From Amblyomma americanum (Eukaryota > Arthropoda > Arachnida > Ixodida > Ixodidae), in NCBI RefSeq assembly GCF_052857255.1, contig NC_135505.1, positions 137,340,779 to 137,404,778 on the forward strand: 64,000 bases of DNA, in the 5' to 3' direction. The notes under the pieces are model-generated. The model had not been told where the DNA came from, did no database searches, and saw nothing but the letters and a program-made list of their open reading frames with translations. A program made the translations under genes and the position numbers. Below, piece by piece: positions 9,947 to 21,400 of this stretch. Every line of letters begins with the position of its first letter. Positions within the stretch are counted from its first letter, which is position 1.

Positions 9947-11748
9947 CTAACTAGCCCAACAACAAGTATTGCTCTGTTGTAGATGTGGTTTTGGTTCTTG
10001 TTTCAGTTCAGTGGATTGTCTTGTCTTGTCTTTGTGCTTGTGTGATTTGTAATCAGCTTATATAAGTGACATGTGACTAAAAAGTCGGTGTCCTTCTCAA
10101 ATAACGAGGCCTTTGGTCTATCTCTCAACCAGTGAGCCTCGTCTATGTTTCTTCGGGGCCTTCCCCCCGGCCACAAGCTTGACTCAGTATAGGTAGAGTC
10201 ACTAAATAAAGTCTTTATTTAGTGACTTTAAGTATAGGGACGGGCCAGGAATGCGCAGGTGAAAAAAAGCACGTTCAAAAAAGGTAGCTGAGGATAGAGG
10301 AAGCAAACTAAATGTTGTCAATGAGATTGGCGACTCACTGATGCTAGATGTTCTTGCTGTTGTGGCCTTTCTCCTAGTATTCAAGTTGTATTTTCTTTCT
10401 TGAGAGCGCACTCAGTACGACACAAAATACCAAATGGTTATTGTTTTATGGGCGTGAAAACTTTTTGTGCTCAGTGTCAAAGTATAATCCAGGGTTCGAC
10501 ACAACACCGCCTGGTGAGAGACGAAGGTTGAAGAAGTTGTAAACGGACAATAAGAAAACATTTAAAGACTGATGGAAAGAACAACGTTTCACCAATGGGC
10601 AGACTCTATCCAACGCCGTTCGAACTATATGGGCGCGGATTGTGTACATAATCATTCGGTCTGCACTAAACAATTGCCAATCCACCGCCATATGTACCAT
10701 TTCAACTGCGGTAACAACATGAATGGCCGCTAGATGGACGCCAATAGTTTATGCACAGGTATAATTGCGCAGTGGGCAGGTGTAGATTTTCGGAATGGTC
10801 TCACGCGTCCAGTTAACAGCATGGTTCATGTTTCGTATGTGGAGGGATACTTGAGTGTACTGAGTACGTGCACTGAAAATCGTTGCATGTAATGGAAGGT
10901 AGATTCACTCCCTAGACCAAACAAAAAGCATGCTCTTTAGAGCAGGGCACGTGGTACCCTTATATTCACTGCATCTAATTCAATTTACAACGCACAAGCT
11001 CGCTTAACTCTTTTTTTGACGAGCTAGTTTGTTCATGTTCATGAAAAATAACTGTATTCGTTCCCTTGCGGCATTCAAATTTATTTTCATTGGTCGTTCC
11101 ACCGATTATTGAAAAAAAGTATTACAAGCGTCTGACTGCACTATTTTCCGCCCCAATTTTCCGCGCTTGGTAATAGCAATTCGGAATAGTGCACAACAGT
11201 GTCGCTTCTGTTGAACGAAACGGGATACCAGACACGCGGTTCCAAATTGCCACAGCGCGGCATCAAGATATATCTAAAACCGTTAAGCATTCGTATTTTT
11301 ATAATCGCAGTCCCTTATAAGGGCATTGTTTCTAATTAATTTCATAAACAAACGAAGGAAATTAATTCTATAACAGAGGCACGGGTGTACAAAAAGCACG
11401 GCATGGAAAACATTGTCGGTGCGGTCCAAGGCCATTCTTCCGGTCAGACTTCAGGTCAGTCCATGCAGGCAGGATATCAGCTTCTCACAGTACAAAGCGT
11501 GGCTTCAACACTGATGACACAGTATAAGCTCCACAGCAGCCTTGCTGACAACCGTACGAGTCTCCCTTGCCGTAGGGAAGTTGACGTCAGAGCTTATGGC
11601 ACAACAAATTTCTTGAAGCGCGTTAAATATTACACTGTTAAGGTATTTAGGGGCAAAAATCGTCCTCCAGAATCACGGCGACGCTGGGCTCAGGCTCCGG
11701 TTTAGTATCCCGGGCACCTTTTGTTTCCCAGCAGACCTGTTTCGGTCG

Positions 11749-12002
11749 CTAAGCCTGCTCATCGGTTTGACGTTCACGCGTTTGGTCGTTCGGCTCCGTT
11801 GAGGACCTCGGCTCGAGCGGTGCAGACGTCACAGGAGACGTCGTGACCTGTGGGGAGCTCGACAGTGCGGTCCCCGATGCCACGTCGACTACGGACCTCA
11901 AGCTGAAGTTGCTGGCGTTACCGACGGACATTCTCGCAGGTCTTGGCCTGCATCTTCCACTGGGACCACGGCCTCTTCTCAAAGCGATAGACCGCCTGAG
12001 TC
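11749..12002 (-). CDS. Gene B exon 4
   Basis: The acceptor is CTTGCAG|GACTCAGG, phase 1. It encodes LRRGRGPSGRCRPRPARM, then a Ser/Val/Thr-rich stretch ending DQTRERQTDEQA and a stop. The terminal helix of A and C is absent, either truly lost or replaced after a frameshift. Confidence 0.7.
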
Positions 12003-15000
12003 CTGCAAGGAGTACAATCCAAGGAAGCATATCAGGAGGGTGGTATACACCGATATTGTCGAGAAGCGGTGAAAGCAGACAGGAAGGCATTGAAAGGCTT
12101 ACAAGAGAAACTTTATTTTGGGGCTGGCTGGAGCCCACGAACAACTGAACAGCTCAGCGTTGGCGATAGCAACAAGTGTGGGCGTGATGGTCATCAAAGA
12201 ACGGTTTACCGCCGCTCTCGGCTGCTGCTCAGTTTAAAGCTGATGAAGTATCGCAATAAGGCGCGTTAAGCACCTGCTATGAAATCGAGCAACGAAGAAC
12301 CACTTTTTGCGTGGTTACAAATATTCCAGATAAATCTCGTAGCATCTCTTGTCATAAATAAATTCACGTGTCGCTGGTTTTGAGCATAAACAAACAAGCA
12401 ATACAAAGTTTGCGGTAACTCTCTTTGACTATACTGCCTAAGCGCTTTGCATGACTGGCCTTTAGAGCGACCACTGCAAATATTGAAAGCCGACGCTCAT
12501 TCAAGGTGGGACATCTCAATTCCCAAATATATTTTTATATATCGCTCCTGAACAGTTTAGTTGAATTTGGGCATTAAGTGCATAACCCTTGCATAATTGC
12601 TACAGGACACACGAGGGCACATAGGACAACACTTCGCTGGATTCCCATATATTCATATATTCTGTTCCATTTACAATATTCGCTAGAATTCCAAATATCC
12701 CAAAATTCTCACATACGGATTCGGTCACTCCCATTCTCACCAAATGTTTTCAACTTCTCTAAGCAACACTTGCAAGCATTTCACTATGGTTAGGGTATAA
12801 AGAACAGCAAAGGCAACTTTACAGCGACCTTCATAACTCACCATTTTAGCTTTGCCTCGCCCTTTACTGCTACCATGCCCTCCTTGATAACACGACTACA
12901 GATGACATAGCATCAACGACGCCACTCTTTCCCACAGGACACTTGTGGGACAATGCTTGATAACAGTACAGGATAACAGCTCCAATGCCGTTTTATAACT
13001 GGATGACAATATCAGTGTCCAGAACGGGACTAAGGAAGTTTTTGTTTGCGGTTCACAACGACGATTAAATTTCATATAAATACTTGGCATATCTCATGTA
13101 TATGTAACGCTGAGCAAAGAATTAAATGAACTTATGATGGTTACCCATTGTCGTAGTCGCCATATTGCTGCCACATCGTCGGCCGCGCGAAGTCCCGCGA
13201 CCCCTCCTCGGACACCCGGAGAGACCAGAGCCACTGCCCGCTGTGGCGACCCCTCGGGACGTAGACGTGCCGGTGGTGACATTATCCGAAGTCAAGTCTA
13301 CTAAAGAGGGGTCAGTATCACTCAATGGCTGGTACCTGTGAAGTGTGGAATAGAAAGAAAACACAGGCTACATCATCGGTATGTCCTGACAAAGATGGCC
13401 CCAACACAGTCACTAAACCCTTACACAAAATTTCTTTAGACAATCTACGGACTGTCCATAGGCTTCTGTCTATAAAGTCTATAGACTCTCTATCGACAAA
13501 CACTAGAGAACAGTCTGTAGGGAATACAAATCCTATAGAAAGTCTATAGACAATGTATAGGTTTAAGGCCATACACATTAAGTAGAATTTTGTTTAAAGA
13601 AAGTCTATAGACTATGAATAGACAAAAAGAAATATCTATAGGAAGGCAACAGTGTCTATAAGAAGTCTATAGAAAGTCTATAGACCATTTTTGTAAGGGA
13701 AGACGACTTTTAACTGTCCAAAACTTATTTCCAGCCGACAGAAGCCAATTAGAACTACTAACCTATTCCTATCTGTTCCAGTTGTGTTTGGCCAGCTCTT
13801 ATTGGTACTTTTTTTTACTTAACACTAATGTGGCTCATGGAAACTATGCATGTAACTAAGAATTTAGGATGGGTATTAAGAGACCAAAGAGGACCAATAT
13901 ACCCGCTGAGCAAAACATTATGCTACCCAGATAGGCCGAAGTCGTAAAAGACACGTGGACTTGGACTTGGGGACTCTGTCGTCATGCTGGAACGGAGTCG
14001 CAGTAATGCACCACCCATGGAAGCAGTGGTGAATTCCGATGCAACCATCTCATTTCGTTCATTTAACCATCGCAGAAAATTTCAAATGTCGGACACCTTA
14101 CTCCTTTTAACGTCGACTTTCATTCGGGCCCGGCCCTTTAGTTTTAGATTAAAGATTCCCTGAATGCTAAATGACCTGCCTTTTGTTTTAATCGGGTTGG
14201 GTAGTGCAAGTTTGATCCTTCAATCTGTCGAGCATCGTGAACGAGATAATGCATTTTTTGACCTTCAAACCTTTTTTTCTTACTCTCAATTCAATCTAAG
14301 TGGTAGTATAGTTCGAATTTTGCCTGCATGTATAGCAGGCGTGTAATACTTTTACAGCGTGTCAACTCTTTTCCGCTTCACGTGTGTCACACTCTGCCAC
14401 TGTAGAGAAATACAAAGACATCCGTTGCCGATACTGGCTGGAAAGGGTGTGCAGTTAACCCAAAGCTGCACTGGGTATTCCAGCTGTTGCTCCTCAAAAT
14501 TCTACTGCTGATGAAAATTTATGCAAAAAGAACACACAACAACTCACATGAAAGTTACCACTCTGTAATGCAAGGTTTGCCGACAATTGTTTCCGGTACT
14601 AAATGCATTATTCTTTATTTTCTTATCTTCCGTCTCTGGTAGTGTGCGCGGGACGTCACTCTGCTTTCATTCGCGACGGCACTCTGTGACGTGACGTCAG
14701 AGCATTCTATCCAATAAGTGGCTGCGGTGATACGCCAACGCCGCGAAGCTGGGAAACGCGCCGTTAACAGCTGTCGCTGTAAAAACCTATCCGTGACCAC
14801 AAACTCCTACCTGGTAAGAACCGGTGTCATCAAGAGTGGACGCGTCGGACCGAAGACGGCGCTGCTGTCGCGTCTAGGGGGAGGCGGGGGAGGAGGGGGA
14901 GGCAGTGGCAGCGGTGCTGCCTGTATTGCTTTTTCTCCTCGCAAGATGGGGCCGCCTTGGGTCTTGGCCTGAGCTTTGCGACGCTCTAGGACCAGCGCCC

Positions 15001-17198
15001 CCTGGAGATGCACGTTCTCGTCTTGCAGCGTGCGCAGTTCGTTCTTGAGGTTGAGCCGCCTTTCGCTGAGGGCGTCGACCACCGACTCCATCTGAGATAT
15101 CATACCGCTGACCTGCGCAGTGAGCGGCGGGAACGGGTGAGAAAAGTATGTGAGCTTTACACGCGAATGCTGGCGCACTAACACCTGAAATAAGCGTCCA
15201 ACTGCAAATTCTGGGTCATGGTGGCAAAGGCGAATGCCGCCGTATTCGGAATAAGTCCTAGTACTATTTCACGTATATGCAGCGGTTGAGAAAGTATGTA
15301 AGCTTTACACGGGAATGCTGGCGCACTAACACTGAAAATAAGCTTCCAACTGCAAATTCTGGGGTCTGGTGGCGAAGTCGAATGCCGCAGTATTCGGAAT
15401 AAGTCTTAGTACTATTCCACGTATATCCAGCGGTTTAACATTGCGTCTGTCTCTTCCCTTGTCCTTCATGAGAGCTAAAAAAATGCCTTTCGAGACCAGT
15501 TACCAGCTAGCCCAATTATATGCGTTAACGGTTCAACGCAACGAGTTCTGACAGCGCCGAAGAAATGTCAGTCAGAGTAATTATTACGCATACCCCCCCC
15601 CCCCCCCCCCACCACCACCACCACCAAAAGAAAAAAAGTAACTAGGAGAGGTAAAATGAAATCCCTAATGCCACTTTTGAAGACAAGTGATTACAAATTA
15701 AAAACGATGATTAGACACACTGTAACATACTTTTTTCTATTAAAATTTGGTTTGTTCGCATTTAAATTGTTACTTCCGCGCTTCATTTGACGCCTAATAA
15801 AAAAAACCAACTTAAGGACGTGACGGATAGCGTCTGTATGTTTGCCTGCTAATTGTCATGCTCAGGACGAGTTAGCTTATTATCAACGCAATGGGTACTT
15901 GTAATTCGGCTTATTTGCTATCAACTTGTGTTTTCTATTTATGGCCACACTGGAGTGGAATATCTTGAAATTTAAGTAGATGACCTCTTTCGCTTTTTCG
16001 AAATTACGTACATAGCGCTGAGGTACGTCTTCAAGAACCAGCTGTTTCATTTTTTTTTAACTCTCTTCCCAACCATAATAACAGCGTTTCATTATCTAAA
16101 GCCGGTTGGAGGCGTTACGCGGACCTCTGCAATGTCTTATCACATGGTGTGTGATGGTCAGCGGAACACTGAATATTGAACCGTAAGGGGAAAGAAAAAA
16201 TCTCCAGCTGCTTCGCGCTAACTTGATCCGAGAATGTGGCAGTGACAGATCTACGGCAGCGCCCACCTCCAATTTCCAAGGAAGTCCACTGCCTGGTGCA
16301 CATGGCCCTAGAATTCGCCAACGTATCTTAACTGGCCAGCATGCGAACTTGGCATGGCTTTCATCTCATTGGCCGGAGGAGGAGGAGGAGGAAAAACTTT
16401 ATTTATATTTGATATTAAAATGTGTTATTAGCGGTCGCGGGCTGTCTTCTTCATCTTTCGATGAGTTATTGCAGCCCGTCTTAACAGGGTTGGGGCCTCT
16501 GGTCCAGGGCTCCACTGAGGTATGCCGGCAGGTAGGCTCTCCGCACCAATCCGCGCTGGACGGCCGGAAGATTAGTGACGCAAATGAGGTTTCTGGTACA
16601 CCATACTAGTACCACAACAGATGAAAGGCTACGATAACGACTGCACTTTAAACTCAGGAAAGCCTACCCAGCCAACAAACCCTACTTAATCCGAGATCGT
16701 AGCTATTCCCCTTTAAATTCAGATCACCAGCAACACCTCTCATAAACGTATTACATGCTATTCCTGACCCCCTCCAGAATTCTACCGTTGATTGCTCTCT
16801 ACTGGGTGTGGCAAGCGCTGTTCTCATAGTTCCACGTTAACAACGAAATGTGCAACATACGCGAACAGTCCCGCAGTGTATCCGCAACGTGCACTCGCCT
16901 GGAGGAGTGCATTTTTGAGCTGCAGAAACTCCTCGGGTGGCACGGTGTCCAAGGAATCCTCCGTAGCCACGATCCCATCTCTCAGCAGCGATAAATGTTC
17001 CTGGAACTCCGCCAGCGAACTGTTTGACTTAGCCGCCGACTGGGGCCTCTGGGTGGAGCATGACGCTGGGGTTGTAGTAGCGTCCACAGCGATGCTTGTC
17101 GTCGAAGTCTCTGGAGGCGCTGACGACTGCGGCGCCTCCGGTGACGTGTCTGTCACCGTCACGACTGGTATGTCTCTAGCCTGCTCCGCGCCGCTCAT
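11749..17198 (-). CDS. Gene B: four-exon paralogue of A and C, 348 aa
   Basis: Unrecognised family, same structure as gene A. Coding exons are 17198-16899, 15112-14811, 13335-13145 and 12002-11749 (1,047 nt with stop), phases 0, 2, 1. Residues 1-60 are Ser/Thr/Ala/Pro-rich. FQEHLSLLRD...LKNALLQ ends exon 1. The coiled coil starts VSGMISQMESVVDAL and is followed by a run of nine prolines, then RRDSSAVFGPTRPLL. The acidic-hydrophobic motif is PSLVDLTSD, and PRRGRG and RPRP motifs follow. Unlike A and C, it ends in a polar DQTRERQTDEQA tail and lacks the Asn-rich C-terminal helix. It shares its upstream region with the divergent gene C. Confidence 0.75.
13145..13335 (-). CDS. Gene B exon 3
   Basis: The acceptor is CTTCACAG|GTACCAG and the donor is ATGG|GTAACC, phase 1. 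It encodes RYQPLSDTDPSLVDLTSD, a Thr/Ser/Gly linker and PRRGRGTSRGRRCG. Phase and motif order match exon 3 of gene A and gene C. Confidence 0.75.
13418..13699. mobile_element. TCTATAGA-rich MITE, copy 1
   Basis: Begins CCCTTACACAAAATTTCTTT and ends CCATTTTTGTAAGGG (terminal inverted repeats). The interior is packed with the palindrome TCTATAGA and variants. It lies in gene B intron 2. No clear target-site duplication is seen. Confidence 0.85.
14811..15112 (-). CDS. Gene B exon 2, coiled coil and polyproline
   Basis: The acceptor is GCGCAG|GTCAGC and the donor is TTACCAG|GTAGGA, phase 2. The coiled coil ...LKNELRTLQDENVHLQGAL is followed by a Leu/Pro run with nine consecutive prolines, then RRDSSAVFGPTRPLLMTPVLTR. 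The opposite strand of the proline codons is strongly G-rich. Confidence 0.8.
15139..15435. repeat. 149-bp tandem duplication in gene B intron 1
   Basis: Two copies, 15139-15287 and 15288-15435, each with GTGAGCTTTACACG or GTAAGCTTTACACG, GAATGCTGGCGCACTAACAC, ATTCGGAATAAGTC and ATATCCAGCGGTT. The array starts 26 bp upstream of the exon 2 acceptor. Confidence 0.85.
15594..15626 (+). repeat. Poly-C then CAC repeat
   Basis: A run of about 16 cytosines is followed by (CCA)n. Simple repeat in gene B intron 1. Confidence 0.9.
16362..16610 (-). mobile_element. Possible LINE 3' end
   Basis: On the minus strand a coding-like stretch (residues such as LVRRAYLPAYLSGAL) is followed by AATAAAGTTTTTCC and CCTCC repeats. 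This resembles the 3' end of a non-LTR retrotransposon. Family not determined. Confidence 0.35.
16899..17198 (-). CDS. Gene B exon 1
   Basis: Encodes exactly 100 codons from MSGAEQARDI to LKNALLQ. The donor appears to be CTCCAG|GCGAGT (GC at 16898-16897). It falls at the same codon where A uses CAG|GTAAGT and C uses CAG|GTGGGT. No GT donor preserves the alignment. Confidence 0.75.
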
Positions 17199-18154
17199 AT
17201 TCGTCAGAATTCGGCCCGCAGAGACAAATTTTGACGTCTTTGCTGTTGACCACGTGGTCTCACGAATTCTGCCCTGAACCGTCTTCTTCCCCTTCTTCTT
17301 TGTTCAATCATTCATCAGCCGTTCGAGTTCCTCGGGCTAACCACGATCGTTATTAGTTATCGTTATTCTTATTAGATCATGCGGGAAAACATTTAAAGCA
17401 GCTGTCCTTCGAGTTCTCCTGCGCTGTTCCACATGACTTCGAGCAACACGCGACACGCTTGGCGAACTTCACGTGAAGAAATACAGTCAGCAAAGAAGTT
17501 TCTAGTTCATGTACGTCTTAAACTTTTTTTGTTCAGTACGCCGAATTCAGGCGTATGGAAACGTGAAGACGTGCTTACAGTAAGGGGCTTCGTCACTGTA
17601 TGCATTACGGACTTAAACGTGCTCTCTCAATACAATGAGTTTTGCAGCACGAAATACAGGCGCAATAAAATTGAAAAAGAGCCATGCGAAAACTCAATGC
17701 ACGGGACAATTGTAGTCAATCGGTACTCGTACTTGCAGTGGACACGGTGGCATCGCAAAGCCTCACGGCCTGAAAGCTTCTCTCTCGGTAGCATCGAGAG
17801 GGAAGCTTTGAAGACATTCAAGCCGAACTGCCATCGCCATCATCATGGCGCTAGGTTTCGACTCAGGTCAGCCGACAGAGGGCGGAGCGACCGACAGCGA
17901 GGTGAATGAGCAAGAAGCCTTTTCCAAGGACAGGCCGGTCGAAACAACTAAAGGCCGCCTTGAAAATTGGGATAGGCTCAAGTGATGGGTGGTGGTGACG
18001 ACACGGCGGCACAGACTCCGTCGTAGCGTCCCAAAAAGTTGGCTAGGATTTCAGTGTAAGGTCCGCCCGTTATAAAGGAATAAGCCCCAAGATCCAATCC
18101 AATCCAATCACGAGGATTTGAGGCAGAAGAGGTGCTGTTTGTAAGCTCGGCGCC
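17199..18154. promoter_or_regulatory. Shared intergenic region between divergent genes B and C
   Basis: The start codons of B (minus) and C (plus) are 956 bp apart, so this segment must hold both 5' ends unless further upstream exons exist. A CCACGTGG palindrome (E-box) lies near 17250. A TATAAAGG box lies at 18071-18078 on the gene C side. I see no matching TATA box for gene B. Confidence 0.45.
18071..18078 (+). promoter_or_regulatory. TATA box of gene C
   Basis: TATAAAGG lies 77 bp before the ATG. This spacing would give transcription start near 18100 and a short 5' UTR. Confidence 0.5.
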
Positions 18155-18466
18155 ATGAGCGGCTTAAAGCTGTCGCCAAGTGCATCTTGCTTGGCACCAA
18201 TGGGAGCGTCGCCATTGCCGCTGCGTTCGCTGGCGCGTCTTCAGACCTTAGCGCCCAGCACCGCAGCAGACGCTTCCACGGCAGCAGACAAGCCCGTAGC
18301 GAGCGAGCAGCCGCAGATGAAGCCTGTAGCGAGAGCTCCCTTGGCTGCACTGGCTGCGTTCCAGGAACACATATCGGTGCTGAGGCAGAATCTCGTGGGC
18401 GCCGAGCAGACCCTGGACACAGTGCAGCCCGAAGGCTTCCAAGAGCTCAAGAAGGCTCTGCTTCAG
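18155..18466 (+). CDS. Gene C exon 1
   Basis: 104 codons, MSGLKLSPSAS to LKKALLQ. The donor is CTTCAG|GTGGGT, phase 0. The Ala-rich N-terminus differs from A and B, while the last 40 residues are conserved. Confidence 0.8.
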
Positions 18467-21400
18467 GTGGGTGAACTTTGTTGAGGCACAGATTCGAGAG
18501 GGCGAGTCAGCTGGCTGTTTTATGACAGTGCCGCGTATTTGCTTTCAATGCCCGTCACATCGCTCACTTTGCCATGTGGCCTCTTTGTGCGCTTCTGTAC
18601 GTTTACTACTCGCGGTGAGGCCCTACTTTGGGGAAGCATTTTTTCTTTGTTATTTCACGGTTCTTGTTTCACGTTATTCTGAACATCACGGCTCAGGCGA
18701 TCCTTTCGTGCCCACTCCTACTAAAAGTCTAGCCAGAGAGCCGTCGTCAGTCATCATCATCAGCCTGACCACGCCCACTGCAGGGCGATAGTGGTACGTC
18801 ATAACTCTAACAGAAGTTCCGCCTCAAGAGCAAGGGAAGAGAGGTGCCTCTCCTCACTCGCATAAAAATAGCGGAGGTGTTGGTCATACCAAACGTACAG
18901 CAAAATTATCATTTCTCTTTCTATGGCACCATGTCTCGATTGTCCCCTGAGCTTGTGCCATCTACTTTGCACAACGGCAACCACAAGCTTCGAAACACTC
19001 TGGTGAACGATGAAGGGAAAAGCCTCGGGGTGGGTGCTTGCCAGTGTTTCAACAAGAGGACTTGTCTCTCTTCGGCAAGCACCCTGAGGCATCTACCTGT
19101 CCTCTCTTGCCATGGACTTAAACCTCGAAAAACGGTTTTGCTTCCACTCCAGAGTGGTCTAGTCCTGGCACGAGTTCTGGCAACAACACTAAATTAACAC
19201 TCTCGCGACTGCCACAGCCACGGTCGTCCCAGCGGCCCAGCAACCTTTAACAAAGATTCCACATCGCGTACTTCAGCATTATGGTTTGGTAGAGGCGCTT
19301 ATGGTCACGGCTTATGTGTCGTATCTCATGGCCAAAGAGTTTTCTTCCCGTCATTCGTCGCTGGTGTCCTCGCAGGTGAGCAAGATGATCTCCCAGATGG
19401 AGTCTGTGGCCGATGCCCTCAAGGACAAGCGGCGAGACCTGAAGAATGAGCTTCGCACGCTGGAAGAGGAGAACGCGCTTCTACACGAGGCGGTGTTCCG
19501 CGAGCGCTGCAAGGCACTGACCAGGACCCGCAGCGGCGCTATTTTGCGTTTTGACCGCAAAGTAACTCCGCCCCCAGCGTCACGACCAGCTCCGCCACCG
19601 CCTAACTTGCGAGACAGCGGGGTTGCCTTCGGTTCTGTGCGCCAGCTTTTGTTCACACCAGCGATTACGAGGTAAACATAAGTTTAACTACTGTGGAGCC
19701 GAATGTTGGATAGCACTCGTAAGGCAAAGGCTGCAAACTTCATTGCACGCAAGCAAAAGCGAGCCTTGCTTTGCACGCTGTGTACGGTGCCCGGTCCGCG
19801 TTCATCTCGAGTTCTCGTCTGCGGTAAATTGCATCGTCGGCTTCAGATTCGTAATGGGCATGAGAGTAGGCACGCATTGACGTTGGTGTCGCCGCATGTT
19901 TGACGCGTCGTGGTGTGTTGAAGGCATATGTAAACCAGAGGTTCTCACTGAGCTCGTGAAGGACATCATCAACATTATAATCAGCCTACCTAGGTCCACT
20001 GCTCGACCAAGGCATCTGCAATATACCTCCAGTTAACCTTTTATTGTGCCAGCTGCGGCCGCCTTACCACCGCATGCTTCCTGATCTCATCTGCCCGCCT
20101 AATTCCTGAAGCGCCCTTATGCGCTTTCCTTCGCTTGTTATGCACTCATTTACCCTTAACGAACATCAGTTTTCTTTCTTTCCACTCACACATTCCGCCC
20201 TTGCCCATTTTTCCTGCTTGATTTTGGCTATATGAAATCAAAAAAGTGGTAGGGGGTTAATGTAGTTAAACCGAGTAGACGTACCAAAGCAGGTGGTTAT
20301 TCTTCAATTGGAGGGGAAACTTAAGCTCCTCCTTTAGGGTATGACGCGATAGCTTTAGTGCGTTAATGGCCATATGTCCAGAATTGATCATTCTCTACTT
20401 AACATTTATAGATCTCGACCAGTCCTCATACCACTATACCAGCGCAGTGGCGCAGCGGTTAAGTGATGCGCCACGGCACTGGCATGTGGCTGTTTCTATC
20501 ACAGCCACTGGTAGGGATAGTGCGACACATGTTGCTCTACCCGAGCAACCTCTCTCTCGAACAATCATTAATTTAACTGCCACCTGCCTACCTTTGGCTA
20601 CAGCTGTCGCGACGCTCCTCCGAACTTATCCGAGCTTCCTACCACTGGCTGCAGCTTGCACGACGCTCCTCCAAACTTAACCGATCTTCCTCCCACCATT
20701 GGCTGCAGCTGACGCGACGCTCCACCGAACTTACCCGAGCTTACATAAGCTAACTCGCGCAAGCTCAGGTTAGTCAGGAGCACAAGAAAATACACGATGA
20801 CAAGGTTCTTGCTCGGGGCTGGTACGTCTGGAGTAGTGCTTTCGCATTAATAACTCACGTTTGTTCCCTTAATCGCTATGCTTTCTTGCTGCCTTGATAT
20901 TGACGCTACACGTATAATTTTCACTTGCATAGTTCGCAGTAGCGGATAACGTTTGTTTCTTGCAGCGTGAAGAGCACACAGTCGTTTATGGGTGACATCT
21001 TCACAGTAGAACACAATGCTCCTCAGATTCATGTATTGAGATGCTTTTACGAATATGTCTAACAGGAGGTACTGCTACTTGTACGTTAGTGCAACAATAA
21101 ATCGCCGTTGTTTTCCTTACTGCCCATCCGTTCATGGACTGGCCACAAATGCGCGTAACATCCTGTTAAACGTGTTGCAGATATTGGGCAGCCAATGACA
21201 ACAACCCTGGGATGGACATCGTCTTCGACGATGCTCCAAGAAGTTCCTCCGCATCTACGATTTCTCCGAACGTTGGCGCCAGTCCTGGGCCGCCCGCAAG
21301 CGCCAAGAGAGGCCGTGCAATCTGTATTCCCCTCGGCTCATGCAACGGCACAGGTCAGTTCACCTCTGATGTCCCGTGCAAACCTACGGCTGGACTCGGT

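Noticed and set aside
17433..17909. 158-codon plus-strand frame between genes B and C
   Set aside because: It lies in the shared upstream region, has no motif, and no counterpart near gene A.
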